Below, in pieces: positions 30,466 to 38,207 of a stretch of 64,000 bases of DNA (position 1 is the first letter of the stretch; each line of letters opens with the position of its first letter). The notes under the pieces were generated by a model, which saw only the letters and a program-made list of their open reading frames with translations, was not told the DNA's origin and ran no database searches. Location of the stretch: the NCBI RefSeq assembly GCF_000220835.1, contig NZ_GL985606.1:1569687-1633686 (forward strand), read 5' to 3'. The position numbers and the translations under genes are program-made. This DNA is from Actinomyces sp. oral taxon 448 str. F0400 (GTDB lineage: Bacteria; Actinomycetota; Actinomycetes; Actinomycetales; Actinomycetaceae).

Positions 30466-30978
30466 TCATCGACGAACCGCGCCCTCACCGGCCAGCTCGC
30501 ACCCCCAGGCGCGGGCGGCCGTCTCCTCCCCGTCGGCCAGGAGACCCCGGTCCGAGCTGACAAGGAAACTCGTGACGGCCGACTCGTTCCGCCCCGCACG
30601 GCGCAGGGTCTTGGCGATCGCCTTAGCGGCCGAACCGGCCAACCAGTTCTTCGCGGTGACCGTGTCGAAGGCGGCCACACGGGGCGAGGCCGGGATCGAC
30701 GCCGTCGCCAGCCATTCGCGCACGCCCCGGGCTGGTGTCGCCGCTCCCCGCTTGCGGGCCGTCGCCCGCGTACTGGTGGTCGGCAGACCCCGGTTGTGGG
30801 TGGGAGCGCCCAGGATGAGCAGGTCGAGGTCCGCGGGCGGGGCGTCGGGCGCCCGGTCGACGTCGAGGACGCGGGCCCTCACTCCGGCGTCGGTCAGCCC
30901 GGCGGCGACGGCCTCGGCGACGGTGCGGGTCGCGCCGAAGTACGACTCGACGATTACGAGTGCTGCTGCGGTCGTCAT
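30466..30978 (-). CDS. Flavodoxin-like protein
   Basis: A 170-residue flavodoxin-fold protein. The FMN phosphate-binding loop is ESYFGATRTVAEAVAAGL (a T/S-x-x-G-x-T variant) and LLILGAPTHNRGLPTT carries the second flavin loop. AAAGGA precedes ATG 30978. It would bind FMN and act as an electron carrier or flavin reductase; nothing ties it to HemG specifically. It lies downstream of, and co-directional with, the MerR gene, with a 281-base gap (30979-31260) in which no further gene was recognised. Confidence 0.8.
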   Translation of the reverse strand: MTTAAALVIVESYFGATRTVAEAVAAGLTDAGVRARVLDVDRAPDAPPADLDLLILGAPTHNRGLPTTSTRATARKRGAATPARGVREWLATASIPASPRVAAFDTVTAKNWLAGSAAKAIAKTLRRAGRNESAVTSFLVSSDRGLLADGEETAARAWGCELAGEGAVRR

Positions 30979-31260
30979 AGCGTTTTCCTTTCGACGGAGA
31001 GTGAGGGCGGATGCCGCAGGCGCGATCGAGTCGGGCACTCGCGACCGCTCGGGCGCGGATTCCGCCGACCCGGACGAGATCCGGACCGGCGGGAACCGGC
31101 GCCCGAGGCTCGTGGCCGGGTCCCACTTCGAGGACAGGGAGAGCCGAGGCCGTCGTGATGGGCTGTCATGGCCCCAGGCTCGGGTGCGACGCCGCGTCGT
31201 ACTCAAGCCCGGCGGTAGCAGCCGCTCATCACCCGCTCCGCGGCCGCTCGCCCGCCCCGC

Positions 31261-32136
31261 TCAGACGGAGCGCCAGCGCTCGATGGTCCGCACAAGACGC
31301 TGTTCGACAAGTGGGGCGAGCCGAGCGGAGCGCGGATCGACATCGGCGATCAGGCGGTAGAGTGATCTGACGGCGCCGATATCGGTCTGACGCGCCAGGC
31401 GCTGGGCCCGATCGGGGGTGAGCCGGCCCTCCAGACGGGAGACGACCCAGTCGGCGTGCTCGGTCAGCTCACCCTGCGTGGCTGCATCCAGATCTCTGCC
31501 GTAGCCGACCAGAGCGGCGGCGTCCTCGGTTTTGTCCGGCTCGGGGAAGAGATCCTCGGCCTCAGGTGGCATCCGCCCGCAGTAGCAGGCCAGGTCGACG
31601 ACGTCGCGGTCGTGACGCACGGCGCTACGAGTACGCTCGTCGGGTGCCGCGCGCTCCAGCCGATCGAAGAAGGCCACCATGCGCGCGGACATGGGACAGA
31701 CCGTCAGCCCCTCCTCGGCCCGTTGCAGCAGGCCGGCGAGCATATCGCGCTGACGGGCGACCTCGGCCAGGCGGCCTTCGACGGCGCGCAGCGCCGCGCT
31801 CAGATCGGTGACGACCTCCGGCGCGGGGGCGGCATCGTCGGTGCGGTCCCGCGCACGGGCGTCCTGCTCGAGGTTCTCGTCGTCGGCCTCGTCGCCGGGA
31901 TCGGTGGCAGGCTCGGCATCCAGTACCCGCGCGATGGTCTCCAGCGGGATCCCGGCCCGGGTCAGCCAGCGGATGCGAGAGAGCCGGGCCGCGTGCGACA
32001 GCTCGTAGTCCCGCCATCCGCCGCGCTCGGCCGGCACGGGCAGCAGACCCAGGCGATGGTAGTAGCGCACGGTCCTCACGGTTGTGCCCGTGAGCCGGGC
32101 GATCTGGGCGACGCGCATGCAGTGAGTCTGCATCAT
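31261..32136 (-). CDS. MerR-family transcriptional regulator
   Basis: A 291-residue regulator. The N-terminal MerR helix-turn-helix reads MRVAQIARLTGTTVRTVRYY then HRLGLLPVPAERGGWRDYEL, with a coiled coil further on (about residues 105-155). The long C-terminal domain has a CYCG motif within DLACYCGRMPPE and no recognised ligand-binding fold. ATG 32136 has AGAGGAC eight bases upstream; ATG 32118 is an alternative without a ribosome-binding site. It is divergent from the MFS/ALAS-like operon across a 650-base gap, so it is a candidate regulator of that operon or of the flavodoxin. Confidence 0.85.
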   Translation of the reverse strand: MMQTHCMRVAQIARLTGTTVRTVRYYHRLGLLPVPAERGGWRDYELSHAARLSRIRWLTRAGIPLETIARVLDAEPATDPGDEADDENLEQDARARDRTDDAAPAPEVVTDLSAALRAVEGRLAEVARQRDMLAGLLQRAEEGLTVCPMSARMVAFFDRLERAAPDERTRSAVRHDRDVVDLACYCGRMPPEAEDLFPEPDKTEDAAALVGYGRDLDAATQGELTEHADWVVSRLEGRLTPDRAQRLARQTDIGAVRSLYRLIADVDPRSARLAPLVEQRLVRTIERWRSV

Positions 32137-32789
32137 GAGGGGAGTCCTCTCGAAATCCGAGAAGAGCACCCACTGCGACCTGTGGCGGTTCCGGTCGCAT
32201 CGGCGCGGGACTCCCGGCCCGGGTGGCACCCGCGTGGAGAGGAGACCGAGGTCGTAACAGAACCGATATTGACAGCGGCGACACGGCGCTTAGACTACTG
32301 ACTGCAGCTGAGGCCTTGGCCCTGATCCTCGCAGCACCTCGTAAGGAACGATGATGGTCTTCTGGACGTTCTACTCGAATCGATGTCGCGTTCAATGACA
32401 ATACGCTGACATGCGCCATCAGGGCGGTCCTGCGTTGATGATGGCTATCGGAAGGCCCTGACGAAGCACTGTTTGCACCGTATTCTTCTGCCTTTCTCCG
32501 CAGAACTGCCTCAATGTTCTTCGGTACGTGTGTCATGTCTGACGACGGTTATTCGTGTCTCTCCGCGACTATCTGGCCGGGATGTGCCGATGCCGGATTA
32601 ACCGGCACCAGGAGAAGAACGGTTCTACGAATTCTACGAGCACGGGGCCACTGGGTTTGTTCGCCGTACGACTCTGCCACGACCGCCCCGTGAGTGGGTG
32701 TCATAGGACGGCGTGGACGACCAGTCCTGACTAGTCGATCGGTAGGTGGGTGGCAGGGCCACCAGATGAGTGGAAAGAGAGGAATAGAC
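32137..32789. other. Long divergent intergenic region, no gene recognised
   Basis: About 650 bases of clearly lower G+C than the flanks. It contains a TGCCGG-ATTAA-CCGGCA stem (32591-32607), a TTCTACGA direct repeat near 32632-32648 and the operator-like palindrome at 32718. Frames that cross it lack codon bias and homology. It probably holds regulatory sequence for both divergent units, or relics of the insertion that brought in the downstream operon. Confidence 0.5.
32718..32737. promoter_or_regulatory. Operator-like inverted repeat before the MFS gene
   Basis: CGACCAGTC-CT-GACTAGTCG has nine-base arms with one mismatch and a two-base centre, 52 bases before the GTG of the MFS gene. Size and symmetry fit a dimeric repressor such as TetR or MarR; no such regulator is encoded nearby apart from the MerR gene. 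Confidence 0.4.
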
Positions 32790-33965
32790 GTGATTGGTCG
32801 GCTTTGGCCGTTCATTATCGGAGGCGTCGCGCTCGGATTGGACGCCTATATGATCGCAGGGCTGCTACCCGCGATAGCGGAGAACCTGGCCGCCACCGAG
32901 GGCGTAACCGGGCTCGGGGTGACCGCCTTCACCGGGGCCTATGCGATCTCGGGGCCTCTGCTCGCCGGCGCCGCGGGCCGCCGCTCCAAACGGGGACTCG
33001 CGATCGCCCTGTCGATGTTCACCGTGGGCAACCTTGTCACGGCGGGCGCGCCCACCATCGCCGTATTCCTCATCGCCCGAGTGCTCGCCGGCGCCGCCGC
33101 GGGCGTGTACTCGCCCCTGTCCTCGGCCGTCGCAGCGGCATCCGTATCGGAGGAGCGTCGCGGCCGGGCCCTCGGCCTCGTCCTGGCCGGGCTGGCGATG
33201 GGCACCGTGTTCGGCGTCCCGCTGGGCCTCCTGCTCGGAGGGCTGACATCGTGGCGGGTGAGCATCCTGCTCATCACGATCGTCGGGGCGCTGGCCCTGA
33301 TCGGCATCTTCTCCTCCCGGGGGCGTGAGCTGCCCGGCGTGGACGCCCCCTCCCTGGGCGCACGCCTGCGCTCGATCGGATCCGGACCGAACCTCATGAC
33401 CGTCACCGTCACCCTGTTCACCGGGATCGCCTCCCTGGGCCTGTACACCTACATCACCTCGCTCCTGGGCGATACCGGCCTCGCCTCCCATCCCACGGCC
33501 GGCATCTGGGCGTGGGGCGTGGGCGGTGCCGTCGGCGTCATGCTCATCGGCCGCCTGGTCGATCGGGTCAGCGACTCGCTCCGCATCACCGCTGTGATCC
33601 TGGCGCTCCTGACGATCGTTCTGTTCGTGCTCGGCACCGGCCCGGCCGTGTGGCTGCTGGCGGCCGCGTTGTTCGCCTGGGGCGCCCTGGGATGGTCCTC
33701 CCTGGCCCCTCAGCAGGACACGCTGCTGGAGACCAATCCGCGGGACGGGGCGACCGCGGTCGCCGCGAACGCCTCGGCGAACTACCTCGGCTCAGCGATC
33801 GGATCAGCCCTCGGCGCGGGCGTGCTCGCCGTCGGAGTGACCGGCACGAACCTGGCCCTGCTCGCCGCCATTCCGGCCCTGCTGGCACTCGCTCTGCAGC
33901 TGCTGCGCATCCGCATGCATCGCATGACACCGGTTGCGAACGGCGACCACGACGAGAAAAGATGA
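32790..33965 (+). CDS. MFS exporter of the ALAS-like operon (AlmE-like role)
   Basis: A 391-residue major facilitator protein with twelve predicted helices of the DHA1 drug-efflux type. The start LGLDAYMIAGLLPAIAENLA resembles AraJ/Cml-type exporters, and GRRSKRGLAIALSMFTVGN is the loop 2-3 region. GTG 32790 is preceded by AGAGAGGA at good spacing; ATG 32766 is an alternative that adds eight residues. It is the first gene of the tight four-gene operon and would export its product, giving self-protection (inference). Codon use is closer to the genome than in the three genes that follow. Confidence 0.85.
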   Translation: MIGRLWPFIIGGVALGLDAYMIAGLLPAIAENLAATEGVTGLGVTAFTGAYAISGPLLAGAAGRRSKRGLAIALSMFTVGNLVTAGAPTIAVFLIARVLAGAAAGVYSPLSSAVAAASVSEERRGRALGLVLAGLAMGTVFGVPLGLLLGGLTSWRVSILLITIVGALALIGIFSSRGRELPGVDAPSLGARLRSIGSGPNLMTVTVTLFTGIASLGLYTYITSLLGDTGLASHPTAGIWAWGVGGAVGVMLIGRLVDRVSDSLRITAVILALLTIVLFVLGTGPAVWLLAAALFAWGALGWSSLAPQQDTLLETNPRDGATAVAANASANYLGSAIGSALGAGVLAVGVTGTNLALLAAIPALLALALQLLRIRMHRMTPVANGDHDEKR

Positions 33966-33983
33966 AAAGAAAGAGAATTCTTT

Positions 33984-35210
33984 ATGTACGCAGATACGGC
34001 CCTCGAACGTCTTGACGACCTTAAGCGGGACGGCAGTTACCGGACCTTCGTGACTCTCAATCGACATGCTGGACGATACCCCATGGCTACGGTAAAGTGC
34101 GATGGCGGTATATATGAAGATGTGCAGGTCTGGTGCAGTAACGACTACCTGGCCATGTCCCAGCACCCGACGGTCATCGCAGCGATGCAGGACACCGCAG
34201 CCCGCTACGGTGTAGGAGCCGGCGGCTCCCGTAACATTGGGGGCACCCACCAGGAGGTCGCTCTTCTCGAGGCGGAGATCGCGGACTGGTTCCGCAAAGA
34301 ACGAGCCTTGGCCTTCCCGACGGGCTACGGCTCCAATGATGCTGCGTTAGAGGCTTTCAGCCTGATATATCCAGATCTGCTGATCTATAGCGATGCGCTC
34401 GATCATGCGTCTATGATATCCGGGATTCGCCGTAACAAGAATGGACGTCGCGTGTGGCGCCACAACGATCTGAATCACCTCGAGAAGCTTCTCTCCGCCG
34501 ACGATCCGTCTACACCCAAACTCATCGCGTTGGAATCTGTGTACTCCATGGACGGAGATACGGCCGACCTGCCCGGAGTTGTCGACCTGGCTCGGCAGTA
34601 CAACGCTTTGACCTATCTTGACGAGGTCCATGCCATCGGACTCTACGGGGAGCAAGGACGCGGGATCGCCGATCGAGAAGGCATCCTGGACCGGATCGAT
34701 GTGATCCAGGGGACGATGGCGAAGGCCGTTGGTGTGATAGGAGGGTTCATCGCGGGTCCTGACTGGCTCGTCGACGCCGTGCGCAGTTTCGCTCCGGGAT
34801 TCATCTTCACAACCTCCATGCCTCCAGCGGTGGCCGCCGCCTGCCGGGCGAGTATTCAGATCGTCCGTGCCGACGATCACGCACGTGATCTACTGCAGAG
34901 CCGAACCGCGCAACTGCGACATGAACTGGGCGTTCGCGGCATCGAGATCATGCCCTCCTCGACGACGCATGTGCTTCCGGTTTTCATCGGCAACGCCCGC
35001 AACTGCCGAACCGCTGCGGCGATGCTGCTCGATGAATACGGGATCTATATCCAGCCGATCAATCCGCCGACCGTGCCGTTGGGTACAAGTCGATTCCGCA
35101 TCAACGCCACACCTGCTCACACGGTGGAGCAGGTTACCCACCTCGCCGACTCCCTCGATGAGGTCTTCAGTCGCTTGGGAATTTCTGAGAACAAGAAAAA
35201 TGCCCGGTAA
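33984..35210 (+). CDS. 5-Aminolevulinate-synthase-like alpha-oxoamine synthase (AlmA-like)
   Basis: A 408-residue PLP enzyme aligning from memory end to end with alpha-proteobacterial ALA synthase: [59 protein letters not shown] lysine Lys247 in GTMAKAVG, and [17 protein letters not shown] at the succinyl-CoA site. The glycine-contacting Thr83 of Rhodobacter ALAS corresponds to Ser82 here, the residue found in oxoamine synthases that use Ala or Ser. It should condense succinyl-CoA with an amino acid, possibly serine as reported for alaremycin synthase AlmA. Actinobacteria make heme from glutamate, so a heme role is unlikely. ATA and TTA codons and lower G+C set it apart. It overlaps the GNAT gene by 11 bases. 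Confidence 0.9.
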   Translation: MYADTALERLDDLKRDGSYRTFVTLNRHAGRYPMATVKCDGGIYEDVQVWCSNDYLAMSQHPTVIAAMQDTAARYGVGAGGSRNIGGTHQEVALLEAEIADWFRKERALAFPTGYGSNDAALEAFSLIYPDLLIYSDALDHASMISGIRRNKNGRRVWRHNDLNHLEKLLSADDPSTPKLIALESVYSMDGDTADLPGVVDLARQYNALTYLDEVHAIGLYGEQGRGIADREGILDRIDVIQGTMAKAVGVIGGFIAGPDWLVDAVRSFAPGFIFTTSMPPAVAAACRASIQIVRADDHARDLLQSRTAQLRHELGVRGIEIMPSSTTHVLPVFIGNARNCRTAAAMLLDEYGIYIQPINPPTVPLGTSRFRINATPAHTVEQVTHLADSLDEVFSRLGISENKKNAR

Positions 35211-35709
35211 TTCAACGATACGCGTCGCTCGCTCGACGATCGCGGTACGACGGACGACCCGTGCCGATGCCGAGGCCGTGCTGGCATTGCGTCGGAATCT
35301 TCTTACCGCCGGCGAGGCTCACTGGGCCCGAGGCGATGCTGGCGGTTGGGAGGCGGTCTATCGCGCGCAGTTGGAGGAGGAGATCGACGGAATCGTGTCG
35401 ACGCAGGCGACTTTCCTTGCAGTCGCGGTCGGCGTGCCCGTGGGTACGGCGACCGCGATCATCGATCGACGCCTGGCCAATCCTGCCAATCCGAACGGCC
35501 TTGAAGGCTGGATTCAGGGCGTCTATGTCGACAAGTCCGCCCGAGGGCTCGGAGTCGGTACCGCCCTGACCCAAGCGGCCGAGGATTGGCTCGCCGACCG
35601 TGGTGCAGATGCCATCTACTTGGATTCCACTCCGAGTGCACTGCGGATGTACGCGCGCCTGGGCTACGTCATCAACGACGAGCCGCATTTGCGGAAGGAA
35701 CTGCATTGA
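35200..35709 (+). CDS. GNAT-family N-acetyltransferase (AlmB-like role)
   Basis: A 169-residue GCN5-related acetyltransferase. The acetyl-CoA pyrophosphate-binding motif A is [20 protein letters not shown] (Q/R-x-x-G-x-G/A variant R-G-L-G-V-G-T-A) and motif B is [23 protein letters not shown] 35200 lies inside the 3' end of the synthase gene, indicating translational coupling. It likely N-acetylates the amino-ketone product, either as a biosynthetic step or for self-resistance. The next gene starts at or just after its stop. Confidence 0.85.
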   Translation: MPGNSTIRVARSTIAVRRTTRADAEAVLALRRNLLTAGEAHWARGDAGGWEAVYRAQLEEEIDGIVSTQATFLAVAVGVPVGTATAIIDRRLANPANPNGLEGWIQGVYVDKSARGLGVGTALTQAAEDWLADRGADAIYLDSTPSALRMYARLGYVINDEPHLRKELH

Positions 35710-36761
35710 CCGTGAGAATCGACCTCATCGGCGCCGGTTACGCCGGAACCCGACTCGCCCGATCCTTTGAGTACGTTGCCACAGGAAGAGAGGAGGACGT
35801 CGATGTGCGCACTTACTCACGTGCGGATACTGCCTCGTTGGCCGATGACCCTGCACGGATTCATCTGATGTGTGAGGGTTCCGATGTCATCGTTAACGCC
35901 ACCAATGACGACCAGCATCTCAATGTCCTCAATATTCTTCAACATGTCGACGGATTCATCCTCTCGGAGAAGCCCCTCGTTGCGCCTCAGGATTCCATCC
36001 CTGATCGTTGGACGGAGGCGTGGGGGAGCGGCGATAGATTTGCGATGAACTGTATCGAACGTTATTCTCCGGCAGTCGATTACGTTCTCGCGCAGACACA
36101 TCACCGTGATCTGCGGATCGCACGAATCGACTTCACCTGGGCGAAGAACCGCTTCGATGATCCGCGGCCCACCGTGGGCGTCGTCAGCGAAGTCGTGCAT
36201 CCCCTCGACTTGTGCTGCTACCTCACCGGCGCATCGGCTGAGGATGTTCATCTGCACAATGCTGCGGTCATCAACTCCGATTACGCCAGTTTTACGGACG
36301 ACACTCCCGAGTCCGTGCAGATCATGGCGAGTATGAATGGCGTCGCCGTCACGGGATACTCAAGTTTCGCCCATCCTGACCGGCGACGCGCCTTTGATAT
36401 CATTCTCGTCGGTGACGACGGTATCCGCGAATACATCGAGCTTACTTTTGACGACCCCGGCTGGGATCACGATCGTCTTCGGCACTGGAGCGCCGATGGT
36501 GCCCGACTGTGCCAGGACACCGACACAGCCTTCATCACCGGTGGAACGGCTCCGAAGACATGCGGGAAGCTCTCTCTATTCGCCGAGGATATCCTGTGGG
36601 GTGATCATGGTCGTCGCTACACCACCTTCGTTGAAGCTGTTGGTCTGCAGCGTCTTCTCGCCAGCATTCATCGTTTCTCTGGGGAGGTGTTCTCCTTGCG
36701 ATATGGCCGAGGGCCGCGTCGAACGACTCTCGATAGGAACAATCTTGAGCGGCTCGGCTGA
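35706..36761 (+). CDS. Gfo/Idh/MocA-family NAD(P)-dependent oxidoreductase
   Basis: A 351-residue protein with an N-terminal Rossmann fold (IDLIGAGYAGTRLARSFE, GxGxxG) and the family's catalytic-region motif EKP in ILSEKPLVAP, followed by an alpha/beta substrate domain with VSEVVHPLDLCCYLTG. TTG 35706 overlaps the GNAT stop (TTGA) with AAGGAA five bases upstream; GTG 35712 is an alternative. Members oxidise or reduce sugars and related compounds, and some catalyse redox-assisted elimination. Here it could dehydrate or reduce the acetylated amino-ketone. Its low-G+C codon use matches the preceding two genes. A weak GCGGCTC/GAGCCGC hairpin (36749-36777) overlaps its end. Confidence 0.82.
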   Translation: MTVRIDLIGAGYAGTRLARSFEYVATGREEDVDVRTYSRADTASLADDPARIHLMCEGSDVIVNATNDDQHLNVLNILQHVDGFILSEKPLVAPQDSIPDRWTEAWGSGDRFAMNCIERYSPAVDYVLAQTHHRDLRIARIDFTWAKNRFDDPRPTVGVVSEVVHPLDLCCYLTGASAEDVHLHNAAVINSDYASFTDDTPESVQIMASMNGVAVTGYSSFAHPDRRRAFDIILVGDDGIREYIELTFDDPGWDHDRLRHWSADGARLCQDTDTAFITGGTAPKTCGKLSLFAEDILWGDHGRRYTTFVEAVGLQRLLASIHRFSGEVFSLRYGRGPRRTTLDRNNLERLG

Positions 36762-36874
36762 CGACCCACTGAGCCGCCGAGTGACGGTGCCGACCCGGGA
36801 CGCCAACGGCCTCCTGCGCCGGTGTCGGGGGAGTGCCGTCGCGCTCGGGGATTCTCGGAGGGTTCTCAGAGCCT

Positions 36875-37087
36875 TCAGAGTTCTTCACAGGCTCTGCCCG
36901 GGCTCCTCGAAGATGTCGTCGAGGCGTAGTGCACCCATACGCCCGCGTAGCGATCGGCCTGCAGTTCCAGATGCACCGAGTCAGCACTGAGTCAGAGGTG
37001 AGACCCCGTCCCGACGGTCGGCACCGCGCCTCCCGTCAAGGCGGAGATGCGGTTCGGATCGATCGTGATATCGCGGTTGAGGCTCAT
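36875..37087 (-). pseudogene. Remnant of a neutral zinc metallopeptidase (YpfJ type)
   Basis: On the minus strand ATG 37087 opens MSLNRDITIDPNRISALTGG, which looks like the N-terminus of actinobacterial YpfJ-type zinc metallopeptidases, and stops at 36992. Just beyond, in another frame (36982 down to 36875), the codons read DSVHLELQADRYAGVWVHYA, the conserved ELQAD-C/Y-AGVW helix of the same family. The HExxH region and most of the protein are missing, so this is an internal deletion with frameshift. It occupies most of the 400-base gap between the oxidoreductase and pyrD. Confidence 0.65.
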
Positions 37088-37151
37088 GGTGACCTCGGGG
37101 GAGGGGAGGAGGCCGGATAGCGGCGTAGCGTCGCGCAGGCGCTGGTCCGAG

Positions 37152-37157
37152 TACGCT
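37152..37157 (+). promoter_or_regulatory. -10 box for leaderless pyrD (TACGCT)
   Basis: TACGCT ends six bases before GTG 37164, the same geometry as at 8634, with no Shine-Dalgarno. Confidence 0.45.
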
Positions 37158-37163
37158 GGCGGC

Positions 37164-38207
37164 GTGCTCTACGACCTGCTGTACAAGACCGTCCTGACGC
37201 GTACCGACCCCGAGCTGATCCATGACGCATGCGTCAAGGCCATCGAGGTCACCAGCGGGATTCCGCTCGTGCGCGACGCGGTGAGGCAGATGTGGGGGCG
37301 CCGCCCCATCCTTCCCGTGCCCAGCGCCAACCAGGGCGGTCCTTTCGCGCGTCCCGTGCCGGGTCTGCTCGGCCTGGCGGCTGGCATGGACAAGGAGGGG
37401 CGGGCCGTCGAGGGCATGGATATGCTCGGCTTCGGCTTCGTCGAGGTCGGCACCTTCACGGCCCGCGCCCAGGCGGGTAACGACAGGCCTCGTATGTGGC
37501 GCCATCCGCGTATTCGTGCGATCCGCAATCGCATGGGATTCAACAACCCGGGCGCCGACGAGGCCGCTCGGCGTCTGCGAGCCCTGCGGGCGACCGCGCG
37601 CGGCCGCTCCATCGTCGTGGGCGCCAATATCGGCAAGACGAGAACCACGGCGCTGGTCGATGCCGTCGAGGACTACCGCTATTCGGCAGCGCGGGTGGCC
37701 AGGTGGGTCGACTACCTCGTCGTCAACGTCTCCAGCCCGAACACACCCGGCCTGCGCACCCTGCAGAGCGTTGAGGCGCTGCGCCCCATCCTCGTCGCCG
37801 TGAGCGAGGCCGGCGACGCCGTCGCGGGTCGGCACGTGCCGCTCCTGGTCAAGATCGCCCCCGATCTGGCCGACGAGGACGTCGACGCCGTAGCGGATCT
37901 GGTCACCGGCATGGGACTGGACGGTGTCGTGGCCACCAACACCACGATCGACCACGACCTGGGCGAAGGCGGTCTGTCCGGGGCCCCGCTGCTGCCGCGC
38001 TCACTGGAGGTCGTGCGCCGTCTGCGCGCCCGGCTGGGGGAGGGGCCCACCGTCATCGGGGTCGGCGGCATCTCCTCCATCATGGACGCCGAGCTCATGC
38101 TCGACGCGGGCGCCGATCTGCTTCAGGCCTACACGGCTTTCGTCTACAACGGTCCGGCCTGGCCGGGCCGTCTCAACCGGACCCTGGCCACCGCCCGCCG
38201 CCGGTGA
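37164..38207 (+). CDS. pyrD: Dihydroorotate dehydrogenase, class 2 (quinone)
   Basis: A 347-residue FMN enzyme of pyrimidine synthesis. The N-terminal helix YDLLYKTVLTRTDPELIHD is the membrane-binding extension of class 2 enzymes. Core motifs are GLAAGMDKEGRAVEGM, GFVEVGTFTARAQAGND, RMGFNNPGAD, VNVSSPNTPGLR with the catalytic serine, KIAPDLADED and GVGGISS. It oxidises dihydroorotate at the membrane using quinone. GTG 37164 fits the family's start and the leaderless -10 box. The next MFS gene overlaps by GTGA. Confidence 0.96.
   Translation: MLYDLLYKTVLTRTDPELIHDACVKAIEVTSGIPLVRDAVRQMWGRRPILPVPSANQGGPFARPVPGLLGLAAGMDKEGRAVEGMDMLGFGFVEVGTFTARAQAGNDRPRMWRHPRIRAIRNRMGFNNPGADEAARRLRALRATARGRSIVVGANIGKTRTTALVDAVEDYRYSAARVARWVDYLVVNVSSPNTPGLRTLQSVEALRPILVAVSEAGDAVAGRHVPLLVKIAPDLADEDVDAVADLVTGMGLDGVVATNTTIDHDLGEGGLSGAPLLPRSLEVVRRLRARLGEGPTVIGVGGISSIMDAELMLDAGADLLQAYTAFVYNGPAWPGRLNRTLATARRR

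Noticed and set aside
30466-30978. Flavodoxin as HemG-type protoporphyrinogen oxidase
   Set aside because: Only the generic flavodoxin loops are visible; the HemG-specific insert cannot be identified.
31625-32536. Minus-strand frame beginning MTHVPKNIEAVLRRKAEE crossing the MerR gene
   Set aside because: Most of it is the MerR gene in another frame; the unique N-terminal part has no homology I recognise and no ribosome-binding site.
33984-35210. ALAS-like gene as the cell's heme-pathway ALA synthase
   Set aside because: Actinobacteria typically form ALA from glutamyl-tRNA; no hem genes are nearby, and the Thr-to-Ser change plus operon partners point to secondary metabolism.
36992-37087. 31-residue minus-strand ORF as a RiPP precursor for the neighbouring operon
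   Set aside because: The sequence resembles the N-terminus of YpfJ-type metallopeptidases and is followed by another fragment of that family, so a pseudogene explains it better.
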